From: Pseudomonadota bacterium
GTDB lineage: Bacteria; Pseudomonadota; Alphaproteobacteria; Acetobacterales; Acetobacteraceae
Assembly: GCA_021808205.1 (NCBI GenBank)
Contig: JAKBCD010000006.1
Location: 1 to 15,887, forward strand
DNA length: 15,887 nt
Direction of reading: 5' to 3'
A program made the translations under genes and the position numbers. The notes beneath the pieces were generated by a model. That model had not been told where the DNA came from. It did no database searches and saw only the letters and a list, made by a program, of their open reading frames with translations. Of this stretch, positions 1 through 7,376 are shown one piece after another; positions within the stretch are counted from its first letter, which is position 1; every line of letters begins with the position of its first letter.

Positions 1-1
1 G

Positions 2-1264
2 CTGTTCGGGCGTTCCCTGCTGATCGTACTCATCCCGATGGTGGTGCTGCAGGGCGTGGCGCTGGAGATTTTCTACGGCACCCATCTCGATGAACTCTCC
101 CGCCGCCTCGCCGGCGGCGTGGCCGGCGAGATCGGCTTCATGATCGACCAGATCGAGCGCGATCCCGCCCATCGCGCGCTGGTAATGCAGGAAGGTGACC
201 TGCATTTCACTTTCCAGTCGGTTTTCATGCACAACCAGGTCTTGCGCCATCTGCCGCCGCCAGATGCGCCAGGCCCGGTGGATAACGACCTCGCCCGCGC
301 CCTAGCGCAGGATGTACACCGGCCCTTCAATGTCAGCTGGCATTCGCACCCTGGCATCCTGCGGGTGAATATTCAGATGGCCGACGGCGTGATGAGCATC
401 AACGTGCCGCGCAAGCGGCTGTTCATTGGCACGTTCTACCTGTTCCTGATCTGGCTTATTGGCTCGGCCTTGCTGCTGGTCGTCCTCGCGGCCTTGTTCC
501 TGCGCACCCAGGTGCGGGGTATCAGGCGGCTTGCTGAAGCGGCGGAGGCGCTGGGTATGGGGCGCGATACCGGCCTCATCCGCCCGGAAGGGGCGGCCGA
601 GGTACGCCGCGCCGCCACCGCCTTCAACCGCATGCAGGAGCGGCTGCGCCGGTTCCTTACCCAACGCACCACCATGCTGGCCGGGGTGAGCCACGATTTG
701 CGCACGCCCCTCACCCGCCTGCGGCTGGCCTTGGCCATGCAGCCCGGCATCGCCGCGGATGACATGCAGGACATGGAAAGCGACATCGTGGAGATGGAGC
801 ATCTCATCGGCATCTATCTCAATTTCGCCAGGGGCGAGGGCAGCGAGCAGGCGGTGCCCACAGACCTGTCGGTGCTGCTTGAGGATATCTGCACCACCGC
901 GAAACGCACGGGTGCGGCCATCAGCCTTTTCACGCCCGAGGCATTGACGCTGACATTGCGGCCAGAAGCGATGCGACGGGCCTTCACCAACCTCATCGAC
1001 AACGCCCGCCGCCACGCCACCCAGATCTGGGTCAGTGCAGCCCGCGTTGGGGCGAGCGCGCGGATCCTCATCGACGATAACGGCCCCGGCATACCCGAGC
1101 AAAAACGCGAAACACTGCTGAAACCTTTCGAAAGCGACGATCCCGGCGGCACCGGGCTCGGCCTCGCCATCGCGCGGGATATCATCATCGCTCATGGCGG
1201 CAGTATTTCCCTGCTGGATCGTCCGGGCGGCGGATTGAGAGCCGCGATCGACCTGCCAATTTAG
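2..1264 (+). CDS. EnvZ-type sensor histidine kinase (5' end missing)
   Basis: Inner-membrane two-component sensor kinase that autophosphorylates on histidine and passes the phosphate to a response regulator. The frame is open from base 2, so the start lies outside the window; the ATG at 38 sits inside the first membrane segment and is not the start. Visible in order: a hydrophobic segment at the left edge (about 2-90), a periplasmic region of about 110 residues, a second membrane segment (about 420-505), a HAMP-like linker, the H-box SHDLRTP with the phospho-accepting His at 692-694, then an HATPase_c domain with the N box (NLIDNARRHA), G1 (DDNGPGIP) and G2 (GTGLGLA). This order matches the EnvZ family, which usually follows an ompR-like regulator; that partner would lie upstream. 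The last bases overlap the stop of the convergent SDR gene. The sensed signal is unknown. Confidence 0.93.
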   Translation: MFGRSLLIVLIPMVVLQGVALEIFYGTHLDELSRRLAGGVAGEIGFMIDQIERDPAHRALVMQEGDLHFTFQSVFMHNQVLRHLPPPDAPGPVDNDLARALAQDVHRPFNVSWHSHPGILRVNIQMADGVMSINVPRKRLFIGTFYLFLIWLIGSALLLVVLAALFLRTQVRGIRRLAEAAEALGMGRDTGLIRPEGAAEVRRAATAFNRMQERLRRFLTQRTTMLAGVSHDLRTPLTRLRLALAMQPGIAADDMQDMESDIVEMEHLIGIYLNFARGEGSEQAVPTDLSVLLEDICTTAKRTGAAISLFTPEALTLTLRPEAMRRAFTNLIDNARRHATQIWVSAARVGASARILIDDNGPGIPEQKRETLLKPFESDDPGGTGLGLAIARDIIIAHGGSISLLDRPGGGLRAAIDLPI

Positions 1265-2136
1265 AACAACCCGATCAGCCCGTCTTCTAGGGATATCGGG
1301 CTGATCGAGAATGTCTTTTCCATTGGCCCCGTATCAAAAGCCTTGTCTTCCAGAAGGCGGCGGATTTCGTCCCGCCCGATTTTAGGCATCCCAGGCAGCC
1401 AGCGCAGCAAAGGCACGCCCAGCATCAGCAGCGGCGCTGGAACGCAGATCACCGGCGGCATTTCCACACCTGCCGCGCGGGCCACCGCCGCGACAAAATC
1501 CCGGTAAGCCAAGGGCTTCGCCCCGGCGATGACAAGCGCTTGCGGCGTTGTTATTTGCCCGTTTCGCACCAGACCAAGTGCCGCAACGAGGCAGCGCGTC
1601 ACGTCGTCTTGGTGAATCGGTTGCACCAAAGCGCGGCCCCCGCCCGGCAGCGGCACCACCGGCAGCCGGCGCAGCAAAGCCGCCAGTCGGCGGACATTAT
1701 TCTCACCCTGCGCGCCATAAATCATGGTCGGGTGCAGCAACATCCCCACCCGGCCAGATTCCAACAGGGCTTTTTCTCCCCGCAGCACGCCATTGCCATG
1801 CGCATCGGGCCAGCGGGTGAATTTACGGGTCGAGCCGAGGCCGATCAGCGCGGTCTGCGGCGATGTTGCCTGCAAAATAGCGGGAATATGAGACGCATGC
1901 GCGGTACTGATGACACACTCAGCCCCCGCCAGAGCGGCGCGAAGCTGGGATTGCGGGCCGGTGAGATCAAGAATGCGCGGTGGCAGAGACCGCGCGGCAA
2001 TATCCTCGGCAAGCCGCGCGGCATCTCGCAGGACAGGGATAATAGGCACATCTTGCGCCAGCAGCGCCCGGCATAGCGCCGCCCCGGAACGTCCGCTGGC
2101 GCCTATCACGAAAACCTCGTTGGCGGCGGCTTTCAT
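1261..2136 (-). CDS. Atypical NAD(P)-binding SDR / epimerase-like protein
   Basis: A 291-residue protein with an N-terminal Rossmann fold. The dinucleotide loop GASGRSG is at residues 12-18. The middle resembles extended or atypical SDRs, including the NDUFA9-like group: HPTMIYG near 135-141, then PLPGGGRALVQPIHQDDV near 162-179. The classical YxxxK pair is not intact: Lys122 has Leu118 where Tyr would be expected, so nucleotide binding or a structural role is more secure than a redox reaction. The ATG follows the stop of the NuoB-like gene after one base, which suggests co-transcription and translational coupling. Its TAA overlaps the TAG of the convergent kinase gene within the four bases TTAG. 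Substrate unknown. The family is fairly sure; the exact role is not. Confidence 0.85.
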   Translation of the reverse strand: MKAAANEVFVIGASGRSGAALCRALLAQDVPIIPVLRDAARLAEDIAARSLPPRILDLTGPQSQLRAALAGAECVISTAHASHIPAILQATSPQTALIGLGSTRKFTRWPDAHGNGVLRGEKALLESGRVGMLLHPTMIYGAQGENNVRRLAALLRRLPVVPLPGGGRALVQPIHQDDVTRCLVAALGLVRNGQITTPQALVIAGAKPLAYRDFVAAVARAAGVEMPPVICVPAPLLMLGVPLLRWLPGMPKIGRDEIRRLLEDKAFDTGPMEKTFSISPISLEDGLIGLF

Positions 2137-2137
2137 T

Positions 2138-2674
2138 CTACCCGACGACTACCTGCTCATGCACCCCATGCGCTTCCACCAGCGCCAGCAACCCCTGGAT
2201 AATCTGCGTGGGCGTGGGGGCGCAGCCGGCGATCACCAGATCAACCGGCAGGAATGCCTCGGCGCCACCCGCCACCGCAGGAGATCCCTTGAACACCCCG
2301 CCATCAACCGCGCAATCCCCAACCGCCACCACAAACACCGGGTCTGGCATGGCGGCACGGGCCTGGTTCACCGCCTCGCGCATGTTCACGCCCGCGACGC
2401 CGGTGATCAGCAAAATATCCGCGTGGCGCGGGCTGGGCGTGAAGCTCAAGCCATATTGGGTGAGGTCGTATATAAGGTTCTGGGTGGCGCGCAGCTCCAG
2501 CTCGCAGCCATTGCAGCTACCGGCGGCCACATGGCGGATGGAAAGGGCGCGCCCGAGCCGCTTCTGCCCCGCCGCTTCCAGCCTGGCGCGCAGGGTTTTG
2601 GCCAGCGCCTCATCCGGGGCACTGGCGGGCGTGGCGCGAGAGAGCAGATGCCGGGCGACGGTTTTCCAAACCAT
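2138..2674 (-). CDS. NuoB-like / [NiFe]-hydrogenase group 4-type small subunit
   Basis: A 178-residue protein of the NADH:ubiquinone oxidoreductase 20 kDa (NuoB/HycG/HyfI) family, which carries one 4Fe-4S cluster (N2-type) and normally docks to a large subunit (NuoD or HycE-like). All four expected ligands are visible: Cys54 and Cys57 in SCNGCE, Cys121 in GDC, and Cys151 in GCAPTP. The CxxC spacing is that of hydrogenase-type small subunits; true NuoB has adjacent cysteines. The last motif has Ala where Pro is common. There is no membrane segment. No large subunit, hydrogenase maturation gene or other complex I-like gene lies in this window: upstream is trpS (39 bp away) and downstream is an SDR (one base away). 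It may serve a complex encoded elsewhere, or a distinct electron-transfer role. Confidence 0.87.
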   Translation of the reverse strand: MVWKTVARHLLSRATPASAPDEALAKTLRARLEAAGQKRLGRALSIRHVAAGSCNGCELELRATQNLIYDLTQYGLSFTPSPRHADILLITGVAGVNMREAVNQARAAMPDPVFVVAVGDCAVDGGVFKGSPAVAGGAEAFLPVDLVIAGCAPTPTQIIQGLLALVEAHGVHEQVVVG

Positions 2675-2713
2675 ACTGGCACCATAAGCACCCCGCCCCG
2701 CGCCGTGAAAGAG

Positions 2714-3715
2714 CTACCTGGGCAGGAAACCGACGATCCGCTCTGCCTCATCCGTAATCGGCCCGGCAATGGCAGCGGCCTTGGCGGCACCCGCCTGCAA
2801 CACCCGGTCCAGCTCGGCCATATCCGCCAGATACTCTCGTGTGCGCTTGGCAATCGGCTCCACATGCGCGATCAGCGCATCGGCCAGGGCGGATTTGAAC
2901 GGCCCGAAGCCCGAGCCCGCGAAGCGCGCCAGCAGCGCCTCCTGTCTTTCACCTGAAACCGCCGCGAAAATACCCAGCAGATTGCGCGCCTCCGGCCGCT
3001 CCGCCAGCGCCGCGATGTTATCCGGCAACGGCTCGGCATCGGTTTTCGCCTTGCGGATTTTCTGTGAGATCATGTCCGCATCATCGGTCATGTTGATGCG
3101 CGACTGGTCTGACGGGTCGGATTTGGACATTTTCTTGGTGCCGTCCCGCAAGCTCATCACCCGCGCTGTCTCTTTCAAAATCAGCGGTTCAATGCGCGAG
3201 AAAAAGCTCACGCCGAAATCGTGGTTGAACTTCTCGGCAATGTCATTCGCAAGCTCGATATGCTGGAGCTGGTCATCTCCCACCGGCACCTTCGTGGCGT
3301 GATAGGCGTGGATGTCGGCGGCCATTAAATTTGGGTAGACGAATAGCCCGGTGGAAACCGCCTCGCGGTCTTTGCCAGCCTTGTCTTTGAACTGGGTCAT
3401 CCGGTTCAACCAGCCCATGCGGGCGACGCAGTTGAAAATCCAGGCCAGGCGCGCATGGGCGGAAACGGCGGATTGGTGGAAGATGATGCTCTGCTCAGGG
3501 TTTATGCCGCAGGCCAGCAGCAAAGCCGCCATGGTATAGGTTTGTTCCCGCAGGGCAGCGGGCGCCTGAAACGTGGTGATGGCGTGCAGATCCACGAGGC
3601 AATAGATGCACTCATCCCCGCTTTGTTGCAACGCCACCCAGTTGCGCAACGCGCCAAGATAATTGCCAAGTGTTGCAATGCCGGTGGGCTGGATGCCTGA
3701 GAAGATGCGGGCCAT
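2714..3715 (-). CDS. trpS: Tryptophanyl-tRNA synthetase
   Basis: Cytoplasmic class I aminoacyl-tRNA synthetase that charges tRNA-Trp with tryptophan using ATP. The length, 333 residues, is normal for bacterial TrpRS. The HIGH-equivalent is GIATLGN around residues 12-18, the TxGN form usual in this enzyme. The KMSKS loop is exact at residues 195-199. Other family blocks are PNLMAADI (about 128-135) and PVGDDQLQHIELA (about 144-156). The ATG at 3715 puts the typical MARIFSGIQPTG start at the N-terminus, so no longer start is needed. The gene lies between murJ and the NuoB-like gene on the same strand; murJ-trpS adjacency is familiar in alphaproteobacteria. The 74-bp gap to murJ may hold a promoter, but I could not assign one firmly. 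Confidence 0.97.
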   Translation of the reverse strand: MARIFSGIQPTGIATLGNYLGALRNWVALQQSGDECIYCLVDLHAITTFQAPAALREQTYTMAALLLACGINPEQSIIFHQSAVSAHARLAWIFNCVARMGWLNRMTQFKDKAGKDREAVSTGLFVYPNLMAADIHAYHATKVPVGDDQLQHIELANDIAEKFNHDFGVSFFSRIEPLILKETARVMSLRDGTKKMSKSDPSDQSRINMTDDADMISQKIRKAKTDAEPLPDNIAALAERPEARNLLGIFAAVSGERQEALLARFAGSGFGPFKSALADALIAHVEPIAKRTREYLADMAELDRVLQAGAAKAAAIAGPITDEAERIVGFLPR

Positions 3716-3789
3716 GGTCGTTGATCGTCTCCGTTTCGCGTGCCGGGTTATAGTATTATGCGCTGAGCTTGAAGCCGAGGCGACGTGAA

Positions 3790-5328
3790 TCAGCCCGGCT
3801 TGCGCCGCTGCCGGCGCAGCAGCCCCAGGAACTCACGCAGGTCGAAGGCGCGCAGCAGAATTCCTGGACCGAAATAAAACACGCCCCCCACCAGCACCAA
3901 AAGCAGGAACTCGGGGATCGTCGTCACCCCGCGCGGCAACAGGTATTGCACGCCAAACAAGGCCGCCGCCATTACCACGCCGGAAAGCAAGATGCGTGGC
4001 ACCCGCCGGCGGGAAAGCGCATCAAAACCATAATGCCCGCGCTGAACCAGCAGCAGGATCAGCAGCCCGGCATTGAAGGCCGAGGACAGTGAGGTGGCCA
4101 GTGCCGGGCCCACGGCTTTTAACGGGTGCATGAACAGCAGGTTCAGCCCCAAATTAAGCGCCACCGCCGCCACGCCAATTTTCAACGGCGTCACCGTATC
4201 GCCGCGCGCGTAAAACCCCGGCGTGAGGATTTTGATCAGCGCGAAAACCGGCAGCCCGATGGCGAAGGCCGACAGTGAATGCCCGGCCAGCACGGCGTTA
4301 TGAGCGGTGAACGCCCCACGCACGAAGGCCACGTCCATCACTGCCTTCGCCGCAACTGAAAGCCCAATTGCGGCGGGCAATGTTAACATCAGCACGCCCT
4401 CAAACGCCCGGTTGAGCGCGGTGTTGGCTTCCGCCTCCTCGCCCAGAGCGATGTGCCGGGTTACCGCGGGCAGCAAGGCGGTCCCGGCGGCGGTGGCAAT
4501 GACACCGAGAGGAAGCTGGTTCACTCGGTCGGCGTAATATAAAACCGATACCGACCCGGCCGGCAGCAGCGTTGCAATAATGATGTCGATGGAGACGTTC
4601 AACTGCGTCACCCCCGCCCCCAGCAAAGCCGGCCCCATGCGCCGGAACATCTCCCTTATCCAGGGTGAAAACCGCAAGCGCGGCCGGACAAAACGCATCC
4701 CAGCACGGCGAATGGCCCACAGCACCAGCCCCATCTGCGCGACACCGGAAACCAGCACTCCCCAGGAGAGCGCATAGCCAGGATTGTCCATGAACGGCGT
4801 CAGCCACAAAATTGCAGCGATGGAAAAAATATTGAACAACACAGGCGCCGCCGCGGCCGCCGCGAACCGGCTGAGCGCGTTAAGCACACCGGAGAACAAT
4901 GCGGTGAGGCAGATAAAGAATAGATAGGGAAACATAATCCGCGTCATCCCCACCGCGAGGTCGAACCGCCCGCCATGCCCGGCGAAGCCCGGTGCCAGCA
5001 CATAAAGCAGCCAGGGCATGAAAATCTCGCCCAGTATGGTGATCCCGCCCAGCCAAAAGGCCAGTACCGCCGTCGCCTCCTCGGCGAATTCGGTAGCGGC
5101 GCCCAAACCATCCCTGTGCAGGATGGTGGAGATGGCGGGCACGAAGGCGGCGTTGAACGCACCCTCGCCGAATAATCGCCGGAATAAATTCGGCAGGCGC
5201 AAGGCCACGAAGAACGCATCCGCCACCGGGCCGGTACCAATCACAGCGGCGATCAGGATATCCCGCGCGAAACCGAGAATACGGCTCGCCATCGTCCATG
5301 CTCCGACCGTGAAGGCGCCGCGTATCAT
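3790..5328 (-). CDS. murJ: Lipid II flippase MurJ (MviN)
   Basis: Polytopic inner-membrane protein of the MOP superfamily that moves lipid-linked peptidoglycan precursor (lipid II) to the periplasmic face. At 512 residues it matches the family length of about 510. The family signature RLPNLFRRLFGEGAFNAAFVP is at about residues 44-64, and the N-terminus has conserved arginines in SRILGFARD (15-23). Some fourteen hydrophobic stretches run to the C-terminus. The frame stays open 28 codons further upstream, but that stretch is not membrane-like and overlaps the preceding gene. MIRGAFTVGAWTMASRILG is the family start, and AAGAG sits 7 bases before it. The CHAP lipoprotein gene ends 14 bp upstream, so the two cell-wall genes are probably co-transcribed. 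Confidence 0.96.
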   Translation of the reverse strand: MIRGAFTVGAWTMASRILGFARDILIAAVIGTGPVADAFFVALRLPNLFRRLFGEGAFNAAFVPAISTILHRDGLGAATEFAEEATAVLAFWLGGITILGEIFMPWLLYVLAPGFAGHGGRFDLAVGMTRIMFPYLFFICLTALFSGVLNALSRFAAAAAAPVLFNIFSIAAILWLTPFMDNPGYALSWGVLVSGVAQMGLVLWAIRRAGMRFVRPRLRFSPWIREMFRRMGPALLGAGVTQLNVSIDIIIATLLPAGSVSVLYYADRVNQLPLGVIATAAGTALLPAVTRHIALGEEAEANTALNRAFEGVLMLTLPAAIGLSVAAKAVMDVAFVRGAFTAHNAVLAGHSLSAFAIGLPVFALIKILTPGFYARGDTVTPLKIGVAAVALNLGLNLLFMHPLKAVGPALATSLSSAFNAGLLILLLVQRGHYGFDALSRRRVPRILLSGVVMAAALFGVQYLLPRGVTTIPEFLLLVLVGGVFYFGPGILLRAFDLREFLGLLRRQRRKPG

Positions 5329-5342
5329 GCAGCCGCTCTTAC

Positions 5343-5840
5343 TCAGTTCGGCAACACGAAGCCATAGGCGGGGTAAACCGTCACACCCAGCGCATGGGCG
5401 GGTTCGTACCATACCCGCACGCGGGACCAGTTGTTATCGCGGGATACATCCACCACCGGCTGGTTATGCTCGATCCGTCCCGGCAGCCAATTGGCCTGCG
5501 TGACCAGCACTTCGCGGCGGGATTCTATCTGCGTGACCACCGCCAGATGGCCTACATCCATCGCCCCGTGCGGTTTCAGCACCAGCACCGCACCCACCCG
5601 CGGCCGGTGCGAGCGCGGATAAACCCCCGCCGCCTTGCGCCACCATTCATAGGCATTGCCGTCCAGTTGAATACCCGAAACCGCGCGGGCATAGGGCACG
5701 CAGCTAAGATGCGTCGCCGTACCGAAATGCGAGGGCGATTCAAGCCTGGGCCCGCTGGCACATCCGGCCAGGGCCAGCCCCAGAACCAGGCACGGCAACC
5801 ATGCAAAACCGCTGTTCCTTGGTGGTATCGCCATCCCCAT
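5343..5840 (-). CDS. CHAP-domain lipoprotein (putative peptidoglycan amidase/endopeptidase)
   Basis: A 165-residue exported protein. A signal peptide ends in a lipobox LAGC with Cys27 as the lipidated residue, so it is probably membrane-anchored on the periplasmic side. A CHAP domain follows, with the likely nucleophile Cys47 in SCVPYARAVSG, His99 in DVGHLAVVT, and an Asn at 117 in QANWLPG. CHAP enzymes cleave amide bonds in peptidoglycan. The start is uncertain: ATG codons at 5840 and 5834 both give a good signal peptide, while an upstream in-frame ATG at 5918 would add a poorly conserved charged extension. None has a clear ribosome-binding site. The gene lies 14 bp before murJ on the same strand, which supports a cell-wall role. 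The actual substrate bond is not shown by the sequence. Confidence 0.82.
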   Translation of the reverse strand: MGMAIPPRNSGFAWLPCLVLGLALAGCASGPRLESPSHFGTATHLSCVPYARAVSGIQLDGNAYEWWRKAAGVYPRSHRPRVGAVLVLKPHGAMDVGHLAVVTQIESRREVLVTQANWLPGRIEHNQPVVDVSRDNNWSRVRVWYEPAHALGVTVYPAYGFVLPN

Positions 5841-5946
5841 CTTGGGGTCAGTCTGCCGGAAGCCGCCGCCGCGCCGCAAGCCTGTTTGTTCTCCCGCATA
5901 ATCTCCCCGCTTGATCATGGGGGGCGCTTTGTCTAGCTTTCTGCGC

Positions 5947-6408
5947 ATGGCCTCACTTTCCATGCATTCGCCTGTTGGCGATCTCACGCTGTTTGCCGAG
6001 AATGATGCCATCGTGGCGCTGGAATGGGGCTGGGGCAGCCTGCAAGACCCCTCCGCCTTACTGCGCCAAGCCAAGGCCGCGCTGGATGCGTATTTCGACG
6101 GTGATGCCCCGCTGCCGCAAGACCTGCCGCTAAACCCCGCCGGCACGCCCTACCGCCTGAAGGTGTGGGCGGCGCTGCGCGCCATTCCGCATGGCCAAAC
6201 CCGTTCCTACGCGGCTCTGGCCAAAACCGCCGGGGGCAGCCCGCGTTCCGTTGGCGGCGCCAACGCCGCCAATCCCATCCCCATCCTCATCCCCTGCCAC
6301 CGCGTGCTCGCAACCTCCGGCATCGGCGGCTATTCCGGCGGAGACGGGTTGGCCACCAAACGTCTCCTGCTTGCACTCGAGACCAGAACCAAGGCGCCCC
6401 ACGCATGA
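5947..6408 (+). CDS. ogt: Methylated-DNA-protein-cysteine methyltransferase (O6-alkylguanine DNA alkyltransferase)
   Basis: Suicide DNA-repair protein that transfers alkyl groups from O6-alkylguanine (and O4-alkylthymine) to its own cysteine. The active site PCHR is at residues 116-119 with acceptor Cys117, inside the family block PIPILIPCHRVL. The DNA-binding part is PHGQTRSYAALAKTAGGSPRSVGGANAANP (81-110). At 153 residues it is the short Ogt form with no Ada regulatory domain. I chose ATG 5947 because MASLSMHSPVGDLTLF matches family N-termini; TTG 5911 and ATG 5917 are possible longer starts, and none has a strong ribosome-binding site. Its stop overlaps the next gene's start as ATGA (6405-6408). 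It is divergent from the CHAP gene, so both promoters must lie in or near 5841-5946. Confidence 0.94.
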   Translation: MASLSMHSPVGDLTLFAENDAIVALEWGWGSLQDPSALLRQAKAALDAYFDGDAPLPQDLPLNPAGTPYRLKVWAALRAIPHGQTRSYAALAKTAGGSPRSVGGANAANPIPILIPCHRVLATSGIGGYSGGDGLATKRLLLALETRTKAPHA

Positions 6409-7376
6409 GCAAAGCCATCCGCATTCATGCCCATGGCGGGCCGGAGGTGCTGAAATGGGAGCAGCTTCCCACGCCCCAGCCCGGCCCAACCGAAGCGCTT
6501 ATCAGGCACGAGGCGGTGGGGGTGAATTATATCGACATCTATTTCCGCACCGGGCTTTACAAAACCCCGCTGCCCGCCACCCTTGGCATAGAAGGCGCTG
6601 GCGAAGTGCTGGCGGTGGGCGAGGCGGTGAAAACCATCTCCCCCGGAGACCGCGTGGCCTATGCGGGCGGGCCGCTCGGCTCCTACGCGACAGAGCGCGT
6701 GATCAACGCCGACAGGCTGGTGAAACTGCCGGACGACATCGATTACCAAACCGGCGCGGCGATGATGCTGCAAGGCCTCACCGCTTATTTTCTTTTGCAC
6801 CGAACCTTCAAGGTGCAGCCAGGCCAAACGATTTTGGTGCACGCGGCGGCGGGTGGCGTCGGGCTTATCATGTGCCAATGGGCCAAGCATCTGGGGGCGA
6901 AGGTGATCGGCGTGGTCTCCTCCGAGGCCAAGGCCGAGCTCATCCTGGCCAATGGCGCCGCCCATGCGGTTATCGGCCACGCCAACCTGGCGGCGGAGGT
7001 AAAGCAGATCACCGGCGGGGCGATGGTGCCCGTGGTGTATGACAGTGTCGGCAATGATACGTTCAACGCCAGCCTTGATTGCCTGGCGCCGCTGGGGCTG
7101 ATGGTGTGTTACGGCAGCGCCTCCGGCCCGGTTCCGCCCTTCGACATTGCCACCCTCGTCACCAAGGGCAGCCTGTTTCTCACCCGGCCGAGCTTTGCCA
7201 CCTACATGGCCGCTCCGCAGGACCTTGCCACCGGTGCGGCCGCGCTGTTCGAGGCCGTGCGTTGCGACATCGTGAAGATCCACATCAACCAGACCTTCCC
7301 GCTAGAACAGGCCGCCGCCGCCCATGCCGCCCTCGAGGCGCGGCGGACCACGGGCAGCACCGTGCTGCTGCCTTAA
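6405..7376 (+). CDS. NADPH:quinone oxidoreductase (zeta-crystallin type)
   Basis: Medium-chain dehydrogenase/reductase of 323 residues, the usual length for Qor. It lacks the structural zinc-binding cysteines of alcohol dehydrogenases. The quinone oxidoreductase signature GVNYIDIYFRTGLY is at about 39-52, and the NADPH-binding loop AAAGGVG is at 147-153. It probably reduces quinones or other alpha,beta-unsaturated carbonyls with NADPH in the cytoplasm. The frame is open further upstream, but the start at 6405 gives the standard MSKAIRIHAHGGPEVL N-terminus and overlaps the ogt stop in ATGA, so translation is probably coupled. The next gene starts on the base after its stop. The exact physiological substrate is not evident. 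Confidence 0.93.
   Translation: MSKAIRIHAHGGPEVLKWEQLPTPQPGPTEALIRHEAVGVNYIDIYFRTGLYKTPLPATLGIEGAGEVLAVGEAVKTISPGDRVAYAGGPLGSYATERVINADRLVKLPDDIDYQTGAAMMLQGLTAYFLLHRTFKVQPGQTILVHAAAGGVGLIMCQWAKHLGAKVIGVVSSEAKAELILANGAAHAVIGHANLAAEVKQITGGAMVPVVYDSVGNDTFNASLDCLAPLGLMVCYGSASGPVPPFDIATLVTKGSLFLTRPSFATYMAAPQDLATGAAALFEAVRCDIVKIHINQTFPLEQAAAAHAALEARRTTGSTVLLP

Noticed and set aside
302..1195. Long minus-strand open frame inside the histidine kinase gene
   Set aside because: The plus strand has clear kinase motifs throughout; the antisense frame is His/Gly/Ala-rich without a recognisable domain.
1910..2956. Long open frame on the plus strand across the trpS, NuoB-like and SDR genes
   Set aside because: It is antisense to three well-supported genes, has a biased low-complexity composition and no family features; such frames are common in GC-rich DNA.
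5329..5412. Longer N-terminus for MurJ
   Set aside because: The 28 extra residues are not membrane-like, overlap the CHAP gene, and the internal ATG gives the family start with a ribosome-binding site.
6330..7283. Minus-strand open frame inside the quinone reductase gene
   Set aside because: Antisense to a conserved gene with intact motifs; no supporting signals.
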